DNA of 48,722 nucleotides from Echinostoma caproni (Eukaryota > Platyhelminthes > Trematoda > Plagiorchiida > Echinostomatidae). The notes beneath the pieces are model-generated. The model did not search any database. It was given only the letters and a program-made list of their open reading frames with translations, and was not told the origin of the DNA. Below, piece by piece: positions 10,010 to 22,000 of the stretch (within the stretch, counting starts at the first letter, position 1; each line of letters starts with the position of its first letter). Made by a program: the position numbers and the translations under genes. The stretch spans positions 1,941-50,662 of the forward strand of contig UZAN01039693.1 in the NCBI GenBank assembly GCA_900618425.1. The letters run 5' to 3'.

Positions 10010-13000
10010 TTCACAACAACCTTGTTTGCAACACCGGGTGACCATTGGAGAGACAGCACTTTTAGAGCCAGTCCATTGAAAATAGAAGCTATGGTTCGAT
10101 GTTTTGTAAGTGGGTTAGATGCTACTAACCGCAACAAAACTGACCTGATGGTCTTTGTAGAATATTTCATTATAAGTATCATGTGAATGACTGGACAAAG
10201 TTTCCCTGGAAGTACACGACCAGTTTCGCGGTTCTTGCCACTCGTGTGCTTCCGGGGAAATTTTTCCCAGTCATTCACAAACTACTAATAAAATACTAAT
10301 ACTAATGAACTATGGATATGTATATGCCAGGGCCTGGGCACGGTCACTGTTATTCAACAGTTCACATATTGATCTGGTGCTCCTCCCTCCATTTCGGGAA
10401 TCTGTGTACCCGACTTTGTGATCGACTAAAAACAATCACATACAATGCAAACTGTAACCGGTTCTGAAGCATTTACGCGGTTTCACAAAACCGGCTAACA
10501 GCCTGATAGTTCAATAAGACTTTATGTGTTCTACTTCAGGAAACAAAATGGGTTTGATTGTTATTTCCACTATTGTAATTTGTATCTCTGATGGTGCCCA
10601 AATTATCTTTGTTTTGACGCATTTAGAGGACAGCAAAGTCCGATTTCCATTCTGCACACGGACGAGCACGAGTCGGCTACTTTGGAACCACGTGGAGATA
10701 CCGTTTTCGAGGTCACATTACCCGAAACCGATAGACCGGAACGCTATTCACCGAACTCCGATCGTCAGTAAGTGGCGAGAGATTGAGATCGATGGATTGT
10801 TCATCGTGATCCCCACGAAAAATAATTCAACGAGCGTTTATATTTCTTGAGATTCTAAATTTTAGTTTTACATAAATTGTTTGTATCTGTTATCATGTGA
10901 TGTGATCAATATGTCAGCAGTTCATTCGTTGTACACACTCTGGAACAAACATCGATTGACACCTTGGTTTTCAACAGATGACGCGTTTCGGGCAAGCTTC
11001 ATTAGTTTTAGAAGTGGAGTTGACCCTTTTGAACGGAAAGCAATGCAGCAGTAGTGTAATGCGCCGATAATGTTTCATCGAGGTTATTTATTTTTTAGCT
11101 TTAGAATCCAAATTATTATCTTCAAGCAAGTTGAATGAATATCGACAGAACGCCTTAATTTTTTGCTGTCCCTTTATCTCTACCTCAATGTTAAACAAGG
11201 CTTAATTGTGAACAACAGTTTATTCATGGATAGTCAATAATCATCAACCTCTTTAGTTGCATGAACACGTTTGTACATTCATTTATAAACTATCTCCCGT
11301 TACAGTAATGTTGGACTATTCGGAACTGAAAATATGAAGCACTGAACATGATAAATGCAATCACATTCCTCTGCTGGCTTGGTCGATAGCCGTCACCTGC
11401 TAGTGAATTTGGTCAGACAATTTTATCTATCGCCTAACTCCCGGGTTTCGACAGCTATACCAATGCGCCAAGTTTGCTGATATCATTCAACAGCAACTTA
11501 GGAACGAGAAAGAAACAGGCGCACAGATTCGGCAACGTGAATTTCAGGTGACGAGATCCCAGGCGATAATAGTTCCTGTTTAGACACGGTGCGATAGATA
11601 GTCAAGCAGGTGGGTTTGAGAAGACAACAGATCAGCAACGTACTGATAACACTGCCATCCGTTTGTCTGCTCACAGAACAGTGGTGGTCTGAAAAACAAA
11701 CTCACCGGGTTTCCGTATTTCACGAGGTGAATGTATCCTCTCATCCATGCGGACAAACAAAATTTTAATGACGCATATCCTTTACGCTTATTGCGATATG
11801 CTTTGGTTCAGTTGGTGATCAGTAGAAAAATAGAAAAATAGAAAGTAATTAGATGAATGCTTAGTGCAGACTATTTAGCCCGAGACAAATAGTGTTTGTA
11901 AATTAAAATGAAATGAAACGACTAATTGAGCTTCGATCATTTTATAATAAATAGCTTTAATTTTTCAACTGAATTGTGATGAACAAAAGTACTATCACCG
12001 AATTGATATTGGAGAAATAGATTGCATGTTCAGCCATCACATTAAAATCATCTCCACTGAAAACCCTTGTCTACTCTGACAATGTGAGCGCAGCCTCCGA
12101 AATTCGGCCGTGCTATATTTGTGCTTTAGGGGATAACTTATCAACATTAACGTAACACATTATATTCAGTTGTTTAAATCAAATTTATTTCATCGCTTTT
12201 ATGATTACCTACGCTCCGGAACCTTTAAATAATGTAAACCTAAGTGTGTTATTGCGCAAAGGTGGCGTTCTTTAACACTTCAGTCGTCAAGTCAAAAATA
12301 GATACAAAAAATGCAGACTGTCTAAGTCAGATTTCCTCAGAAAGCATCGAGAAGGCTGGCAATTGGTTCAACGTAATACAAAACTCAGAAAATGTCTACC
12401 CCTGGTGTTTGCTCAACAAAAGTACGATCATCATTTTTTTGGAAAAATGAGCGACTTCACACATTTCATTGGGGATAATTATGCTGCAAGAAACTTGATT
12501 GCATCCTGACATCAACGACTCTTTGGTTGAGCTAGAATTGTTTGACATGCACTGGTTGGATAGAAACTGTTTACTTCGAAATCGAGGCAGTGGTCTAATA
12601 ACCTATACCAAATCGTCTTGGTGTAAGTCTACCAAGATTATCTTCACCTCATGTAATTTGGTTGAATGTAAATCCCGTCTTCTTAGTAAATATCGTTCCA
12701 TCATAGCATCAAACATTTACATCGCGCCCACCGGTACAACTTCAGATGTACAGAGGTTTACTGATTTATTTATATCTGACATTTTCAGCAAACATGGAAC
12801 GCTCTCTTTTTATATTTAGTGGTAATTTTAACCATGCCGATGTGCATTTCTTGACTTGTCTTTCTCTTCACAATCTTGTAAATTCCCCTCAAGAGGATAC
12901 GTTTTGTTTTTGAGCGATCCTGACCTGTTTGCTCTGCGAAGAATAGCCCCTTTGGCAAACTCCACTCATTGCATCATAAATGTGTTGCCTAATCTCCATT

Positions 13001-16000
13001 CAAATAAATATCATGGTACACTGACGCGCACATCCAGCTGAAAGGCTATGCGACCGAGCCCACTTGGCATCACTGAGAGAAATGGTTTCTTGTACAAATT
13101 TTGATCATTTCTTTATCCCAAGTGTCTCGGTCGAATGTGAACACCTCACTAGCTATTTGAACTTCTGCTTTGACCTCTGCTGGCCCCATGACCTCAAAAT
13201 ATAAAAAGCTTCCGGTCCTGATGGACTATTTCCAGTCGTCCCCAGGGAAGGTGCATGTTATTTGGCTGAGCTACTTACCGGTATTTTCAACCGTTGCTTC
13301 GAGGAACAAAACAGTGACGGCTGTTGGAGACCCGCGCGTATTACACCAGTACCAAAAAAGCCAGGAAGTTTCGACTAACCGGTTTACCAAAGAATTTTTC
13401 AAAGTTTATGCTTACAAATCTTTTCTAACACGGAGCAGTTAGCATATCACAAACAGCGTCCTACCTTAGATGCGTTTGCGAACTTTATAAACTGAGTTAT
13501 GCAATCCTCGACTACGGTAACGAATTTAACTGTATCGACAGAGGCAGGCCTTTTTAACTACTCCATGGTCCTACATTCTTTATTACTAGCTTATTTCTAC
13601 TCCAAGAATATTCCACTGATGGAACACTTTTCACGAAGTTCCTAAGGAAAAATTCTGACCCGATGACGGCCAATTCAGGTTTACTTCAGGAAACAACACT
13701 TTCCGTTTTTCCTTCCTCTTTCTATGTTAAAGACCTACCCAATGACTCAGCTTGATCTCTTATCACCATGATTTCCAGCTTCCTAGGTAATTTTTGTTCT
13801 TCACAGCTTCAAACCAGTTTAACTGCCTTAAGCTTATGGTTTTCGTATTCTAAATTATCTATTGTCCTCTAAATGTAGGGATGTCAAAGGAAAATGGGCT
13901 TAATTTTTTGAAAGGATTTACTCTCTCTTTTGACACTCTGCCGGTTCTCCAGTACGTTCTCATTGTGGCTATCTACCAAGAACTCACCTGTACTTCACAT
14001 TTCAACTCTAATTTTAAAGAGATTCGATGCTTGTGTTTGTTCAGTTCCCGCTTGCGCTCTTTAAAAACTCCGCTGTATTTACTCACCCGATTTGTATATT
14101 GTTGTATTGTTCGTCATCGTCTTTCCTGCTCCCCAGTTTTACTTGACGGTCTTAGAGTTAAACACGACACAATTCTACACCAGTCTATTATTTCCCTTAT
14201 CCATTATAATGAATAAAACGAGTTGTGAATCTTGACTTGACTTATAGATTAGAAATAGGCGTACGATTGAATGTATGCTGTCTGCCCGGTTGTCACCATA
14301 GGGCTAAACAAATCAAGTTTATGAATTATATGAACCGACATCACATTTTCCATGCAATAGATACTTTTTATGTTTTTATTGAACAATAGGAATGAATCTC
14401 CTCTGTGGTGAAATGTTTTCCCATATTTGTTTTGTCACAACCCAGTCTTGGTTTCATTGGCTGCCATTCTTTTCTATATAGAACTTTTAAACATTTGCAA
14501 ATTTTGCGAAAGATTCAGGTGTTCAATCATTAGTTAGTCACATGTGTAGTTCAGATACAAGTGACCAATCGCATGGTAACAACGAGCCCAAAACGTTACA
14601 TAATGATTCACTTACTCTTTTAATTTGCCACAAACATAAAAATAACAGCATTTGGTCACCATTGTGTAGGCCATAATTTGTTACCCCTTTTCAAATCGTT
14701 CAATGATGAAAACATTGTCACTCTTGTGGGACGGTAAATTTACTTTTGTACGGTGCATACCCTACAAGTTGATTAGCGCAGTCAGACCCACAAGTGTCTC
14801 AAAATCTGCCCAACAGTTCAACTGGTCGACCACGCGGGAAATGAACTGACCATGACCAGCAGATCGCATGCTGCAGGATTTCTTCATAGACAGCTTTTAT
14901 TTGCGCCGCTGATTGAACGTAAGCAGATCACAGTCGGTTGTTTGGTAGAAGTGACCAGTTTATGAAAGCAGTTCAAAGTTGCAACGAGTCTCTCGACCCT
15001 TTCATTGCTGTTTTACGTGAGTATTTTGATAAATGATAGGCAGTACTGATTTTCTATACTTTGTTCCCTTGGGAGATATCAGTTACGAGTCAGAACGTTT
15101 TTAAATCTACATGATTTGCCTCAATCCTTTACGCTTTAGCTGCACAGCAGGCAGTAGTAGTCTAAAGGAACTTAAACAAAAAGTCAGAATTTACCCACAC
15201 AAATTCACAGTAAACTTTTCCTTACAACCTTGAGTCGGCATCAAAACCTCACGAGCAATGGGAATACAGTGTCCCGTTTTTTTCCTGAAAACTTTGACAT
15301 TTTGAGATCACACCATTCTACTCCGTAAACAACAGCTCATCTCGTCTATTTGAACGATAGGTTTCTGTGTTATTTTCCATTATATAAGCAGGTTAAGAAT
15401 ATTGTCTAACCAATCGTACACCATAAAGACTGAACTCCGAGTGAGCAAATTCCTTCGGTTGTGGAACGTTCGCTTAACTGATGTGTTCGGAAACGAACAA
15501 ACAGAGACGGTCCGCTGATCTACTTTGTTTAAACTCGCAGTGGATATGGGATTTATCTTTGATGGGGATGAAATTACAACCGATCCGGGTTTTTAAGAAT
15601 TCGTATGAAGCTTTTAGATTTTTTCAGTGTCTTTTACTTGCAGAAAATGTGTGATGAATTGAATGTTTGGTTGACTAAATTGGTGCTCGGTACCGATACA
15701 ATAAAACAGGAACTATTAGTAAAACACTTCAACGGCAGATCGCATTTGGGAAATTGGCTGTGTAAACGTGCACACAAAGCTGTGCTCTTGAATTTACCTT
15801 GAAACGGTCCGCCGGCGTAAGACTCCTTCGTCCTGTGTTGAGTTTCCGATTGCTTCTATTTCCAAACTGTATTGTTCTCCTAATGCATATCAATGTTCTT
15901 GTTTAACACAGAGTTTAAGCCGCACATCAAACTGTATCACTGTAGGCAGGTAATAAAGCCAGCTACGTGTGGAATGATTGCAGCACATGATTTAATATTT

Positions 16001-19000
16001 CTATATTGGCCAAATATGTGATTGAATAAGTTTGAAGTTGAGACCTGTTCTGTGAGTTCACTCCCAACGCAGCAAGTAGCCGCCGAATGAGAACCGTTCT
16101 TGTCCTATGTTTCTTCTATCTTCGTCAAGGCAGATGGGCACGTTGTTTTAACTATACAAAAGAGCAGATGTGACCAATAAGAGACTCTTTCCTTCACACA
16201 ATACCACATTATTTGGCGAACGGAAAAAAGAAGGATTTAGGTGTTATGAAAATTATTTCTTCTGAAACGGTTTGCATCAATTTTTACCGCCTCGAAAATA
16301 GGTACAGGCAAAGCATAACTAAGCTTAACCCTAGGATGACGTTACCCTCATTCCCGCTTCATATCACGATAGAACGAAGAACGTGAAGTAAACCCCAATC
16401 TACGGACATGCAAATATCGCCGCGGTCAAATTCAATCTGCCCTTACGATACCTGCTTCGCTTGTTTTTATTAATTCAGTAAATAAAAGGCACTTCATTTT
16501 TCATGTCTTAGACGGTGGTTTTTTTCGGTGCACGCAGAGAGAGTTTCATTCGAAGATGGTGATGTATTTTGCGGTCAATGTTTCCCGCAAAGGTAATAAT
16601 CTTTTTATTTTCCAGACAAAAATAACAGGGTTACTAAAAAAAAATCAGTGATTTCCTATTTAAGTTTAAATCAGTTTCAAATGATTATACAGTTCATGTT
16701 TTCCGTAGGGTAAATCAACCAAACCCAATTTGTTAGAAAAAAACTGACGCGAGATTAAAGAATGTCGGTATTTGGATTCGTTTGTTCCATTTCACCCATT
16801 TGCAGACAGGACTATCGTTCACGGCCCGATCAACATTGAATTGAGTCGTTCTATAGGTCTCTATCTGTTCTCATCATTTCTTCTTACATTTTTATAAAAC
16901 AAGATTCATCATAAGTTTAATGGAGCATCCGAAAGAATTTTACATCTCCCGGCAGATTTGTGTGTTATTCTTTTTTCTTTATTGACAACTGTTTCGGTAT
17001 GTGTACTGCTGACTTGTCCATTGGGAAAGTGAGATAATTCCACTATCCAATAACGAATGACTCGTTGCCTCACCATAGCAAATAAACATTGGTAATTATG
17101 TCAGTTCAACCCAACAGCTCCACATAAGCATCTGTTCAGTCGGTGCAGGTATCCTCTCCAGTCATGGTAGGAGCCTATGACGAGATCGTTTATCATGGAG
17201 TAGATCGCTCACCTTCCAATGAGGTTCAGGTACTTCCAACGACAGCAACACAATAACACTGGGTAGCATATTGCGTGGATGGGTTGCAAGAGGTGAGAGT
17301 CAGTCCAGATATTCACTGCGGTTACCACATCAACTTCTGTGCCTCCTGTTTGAATCTCATGGGGATCGATAAACATGAAGTGCCGATGATGAATAATCAG
17401 TGCTGTTCAGCTTGAAGTCTGTATGCATCCGAAGTACACTATGAAAAACAAATGAACGAACATAAACAATTCGTCCTAAATGGAACATATTCTTGTGATA
17501 ACTGCTCCTAAAATAACCGTATGAAGTTTTGGGACTCAGGAGGAGTCATAAAATTAGGGATTGCAGCCAGAATTGAACTAGACTTCTTATCTTTTTCTCT
17601 CTTTTCATCAAACCCCCTTTATGTGGTTGTTACACTTCAGTCTGTGTAAAAATCTTGAGTTTGATAGACTAATGATAGTGGTGTCTTTTCCAAATTCAGC
17701 TTTACATTCTCTGATCATAATCGTATTTCAAACGGCGAAGCATATTCTTAAATGTCTTCTTGCATTTCACAACTAAATAAAAATTGCATCAGCTGTGAGT
17801 GCGGTTTTGTTCATCCACGAAAGATTAATCTCTTCAAGCTCGAAAGCCCAATGAAATATGCTTTTCCTCCAACGGCTTCACAGTTATTTTCCAGAACAGA
17901 GTCCTTGTGTGTTCTTTTCAGCTTGGTTTAGTTTCTCCAGTATTACAATTGAAGATTTATATCTACCTAGGATACAGAGATTTCGAATCTGGTAAATGGT
18001 TCTGTTTCTGATGATCCAGACAACCGTCGTTGTGAATGTATTAAACTATGACTAGATGGGATATCAAAGATGCATTGCTTTGGAACATAAACACATTTTT
18101 TCACCTTCAAAAATGTAATCCTTTATTGCCTTGACATGCGAGCCATGGAAACCTGTGCAACCAACGTTCGTTCCAAAAACATCAAATCCTTATCATTTCA
18201 CGGAATCACTTTAAGAAATTACGCTGCTCATGGATAACCGAATCTGACTCATTGCTATTTAACCGCGACTGTAACAAACTCTATAGTTTAGGTCTCAACA
18301 TGAAGCAATATGTTTCAGTTTTACGTATCACATTTGTAAGATATCTGTTGGCAAGTACGTGACCTCATTGCAATGCATTATCCGGGTTCTGGAAAACATG
18401 ATTATTTTTTTATATCGCCGCGATCGATTATAGCTTTCTATCACATAGTAGTACGTTCAGTGTAACTTATTACAGAGCTCTCTCTGGGGATCGTTGTGGT
18501 GGACAGGTTAATATCTTACCGGTAAGCACGTTTCCCGTGAAATTGATGCAACAGTATAACTGTGTATTCGGTCCAAATTTGGATAACAATTGATCCTTTT
18601 ACAGCCTGGTGAAGTGATGCTGAAGTCAACTTATTGATTTATTCCTTAATTCCTTATAGTGCTCATGATTGACTTTATCTTCGCCAAATCGCATTATTCT
18701 ATACTTCTAAAGGAAAGGTGTTTTTTCAGATAAGGATTATCTTGATATGAGAATGACGGACAATTCGATTTGATTACATGTTGAATTTCATCGTGTTGAG
18801 ATTGAACAAAGTGTAAACTGGACAGCTGTTTCTACCTAGTTGGGTTTCATCAGCAGTGCGAACCCACTGACCAAACAAATAGAACTTGATAACCAGGAAT
18901 CTGATCAGATTGTTTTGCATTTTGTTCTACACTGACTAGGCACTAAAGCACACCACCTGAGGGACTCGATATCCGTCTACCAGTTGGCTAACTTGGCCGT

Positions 19001-22000
19001 AGAGCCATACCTGGCTCGAACTACTGCTTATCATAATCTCTGACCACACGCTATTTTATCGACCATAAACGATAGATGCAACTATTGGAATAAAACGGCT
19101 ACAAAATGGAGACAGAAGCCTACCTGTGCAACAAAATGACCCTCTTTCGATTTAAAAGATTAGCATCGTACAATAAACAAGTCACCCACTCTGTGTTGCG
19201 CTGCGCCTCCCGCGAGCTGATTTATGAGGCAGACGAAAAAATATCTCGGTGAGTGGAACGCTTCAGTGTTCTTCTCAATCGCCCTCAAATCCAACGTCGT
19301 CCGCAAATGGTGTTCGACAGGGTTGCCCTCTTTCTCCGTTTCAATTTACTTTTGTTATAGGTTTCATTCTTGAAACAGCCTTATCCTCTTGCGAGGACGG
19401 CGGTATCAAGTTAACTCCGCGTGACAATCTGTCTGATCTAGAGTATGCAGAAGATATTGTGCTACTAATTAAAAATTTCGGTAAATTGCAAGCTTTTCTG
19501 GATAGTTTAATTGCTAGTGTAGGTATTTTTAGTGTGCGTATTTCACCTTCAAAGTGTAAAATGTTGCTACAAGATTGGGTTGGTCCAAACCCCAACCTCA
19601 CACTGATTGGGAGGTAGTAGAGGAAGTAGACAAATTGGGCTATCTGGGCAGCTACATCCCACCCGGTGGACGCATCACGGATGAAGTGTCAGCTCGCATA
19701 CAGAAGGCTCTGTTGACATTTGCCAACTTGAGACATTTGTGGTGCCGTCGCGACATCCGGCTATCTTTGAGGGGTCAAGTATATGCTGCAACAGTTCAGG
19801 TCAGTGCTGCTTAACGGTACAGAGACTTGATAATTACGCGAACAGGATAAAAACAGGTTCTTGGTGTTCGAACACCGCTGTCTACGTTGCATTGCACGAG
19901 TCTGGTGGGGTAACCGGAGAAGCAGTGCTGAGTTAGGCCATAGAAGAAACGCGCTCGTCCACTGGAGCAAATAGTCGACCTTCATACATTAGGCTGGCTG
20001 GGATATGTGCTGTGCATGTCACCAGATAGGTTGCCATAGCCAGCGATGTTTGCTGGGGCAGGTAGCGATTGGAAAAGATCAAGGGAGGGTTGAAAACCCT
20101 AACCAGGAGACTAAGTCACATAGGTCCCGTTAGGCTCCCTGGCTGGGGACCCTGAGATCATATTCACCGATGATTAAAGACACTCAGCGATATGGCCGGA
20201 TGTCGCAAACAGTGGCGCTCATGCATCTACTCATTATTCTGGTAACTTCAGTCTACGTGAATTCGCTGTGTTTTGCTTGTATTTGCTCTCAATCATCCAG
20301 TCTTCATTTTTCTGTTTTATCCAAATGGGTAACCTTATGACAGCAACCAAAACCGGTGCACGAAAGTGCATGGTTAATGATCGTAAAAACTGAACCGAAC
20401 AGAACATTCTGAATTTGATTACTCGATACATGTCAGAAGTGGGGGGGGGGTTGATTTAATTAATCCGTGGTTGTACTGATTCAGATGGCATACTGTGGTC
20501 CACTGCTTCCAACTGCTCGTCGGTTCACGTTTTGATTGCATACGAACGACTGTAAACGACAAAGTTCAACATATAATCCCAGGACTGTGAAGAACATTCC
20601 CCCTCCTTTGTAGTAAATACAGCTGAACAATTAACTTTTTATGATGAAGAAGAGGTGCTTTAGAACAATCAAGAGAAACGGAATAACTACTAACGGTTGT
20701 TTGTTGACTATACCTAGTATTTAGTTCCTAGCTGAATTAGTTATTATATGCTTGTTTGTAAAGAGATTCCGGAATTACCATCTGTATTTTCTCTTAGTGG
20801 AATAAAACTTAAAAAAATGGTTAGTCACGTCTATCGAGAAGTTCAATCTCAGTTCCACATGTTCTGTTGTTTGTGAAACATCTCTTGTTTCTCCACTGTT
20901 CTATCTTATTTACACATCGAATATCATTAGCAGTTCAACCAACTTGCTCACCCTTCTGGTCTGTTGATTCAAACCGTCTCGAGTTTTCTCCCTCAGACGT
21001 CTGATTGCTACTGGAAGTTGAGCTGTCTCAAGAATCTGTGGGATACCTTTTAACCCACAATCAAAAACGGTTCATCACGTCCGCATTGGAAGCAGTCGGT
21101 GGATGCGAAGTGTGAGCGGTGGCGTTGGGGCTGATGATAAGTGCTGTTTCAAACATCCATGTGCACCGGCATTAACACACACAAACCATGAGTGACATTT
21201 ATCTTTTTTGCAGCGAATTGCCACAACCTGGTAGCAACAGGTGCAAGTCAGTGGCCACTTTAGTGGTTCCGTCAAACACACATACAAACTGCCACTAATT
21301 ACATGGCGCATAGAAACGGCGAATGTGGCCAGCGAGCAATTGGTGTGCAGAGTTAAAGAATCGAGCAAAATTATCGAATCGTGTTTCTGTGTGTGCGTGT
21401 GTGAGTTTATGTGAAGTTCTTATTCCAGTAAACTATAGTACGATGTCAGCGACGAGGCGCGTGAAACGGTTGACCAAGGTAAGCCATGATCATGCCATTT
21501 GGCTCGGGTGACTAGAAAAAGTAACCTAGACCGAAACTACTTTGCACAGAAGTAACTGAGTAATGAAAACTGAGTAGAAAAACAAACCTGATGGGGATAG
21601 AAATTATTCAACATTGTTAAATTCAAATTTTTGTTTCAACCAAATTTTGATTACTACAGTTAGAATGAGAATCTGAAACAGTTGTCTGATTAGTAAAGGT
21701 TTTGGTACTGGGTAAAACGAGCAATCTGTAGAACTCTGGGAAGTGTTTTCATCAACCAGTTTGGGTGATCTGACTTGGCACATGGGAGCAGTGATGAAGT
21801 TGTTCAGTAACACTGAGATTCTCGCTTTCCCTAATGTTCTGGCGGACCAACATTTAACTTCATTCATCTCACACCTCTACATTGTGAAAAATAAACTCTT
21901 TCTAATCCCGACGCATTCGCAAGCAAACGATTTGTATTTGTATTTATGATCTGTATTAGTCTCATCTCTCAGTTTATGTTTGGTTACCATATGAAGAACT

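Larger units (their letters stand above)
12480..14216 (+). mobile_element. Non-LTR retrotransposon remnant, CR1-like (endonuclease + RT)
   Basis: Decayed second ORF of a CR1/Jockey-type LINE, in sense with the host gene. Apurinic-type endonuclease parts come first ([24 protein letters not shown] near 12490, [31 protein letters not shown]). RT parts follow ([35 protein letters not shown]) and then the conserved C-terminal part ([17 protein letters not shown]). Several frameshifts and stops separate them. The usual YADD box after LITM is missing. Boundaries are approximate; the 3' end runs into short repeats (cttgacttgact). Confidence 0.88.

Noticed and set aside
14944..14996. Exon-like segment with donor gtgagt and hydrophobic peptide [15 protein letters not shown]
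   Set aside because: Its phases do not fit between CAT exons at 10767 and 28011, and those two join directly in phase.
18481..18526. 46-base segment between ttacag and gtaagc
   Set aside because: It would end in phase 0, incompatible with the next CAT exon; no other gene context.
19341..19601. - strand open frame of 86 codons
   Set aside because: It is a shadow of the RTE-like RT on the + strand.
21075..21368. Cysteine-rich - strand open frame that might be a secreted or zinc-binding protein
   Set aside because: Cysteines show no known spacing, there are no splice borders, and no family is recognised; chance is likely.
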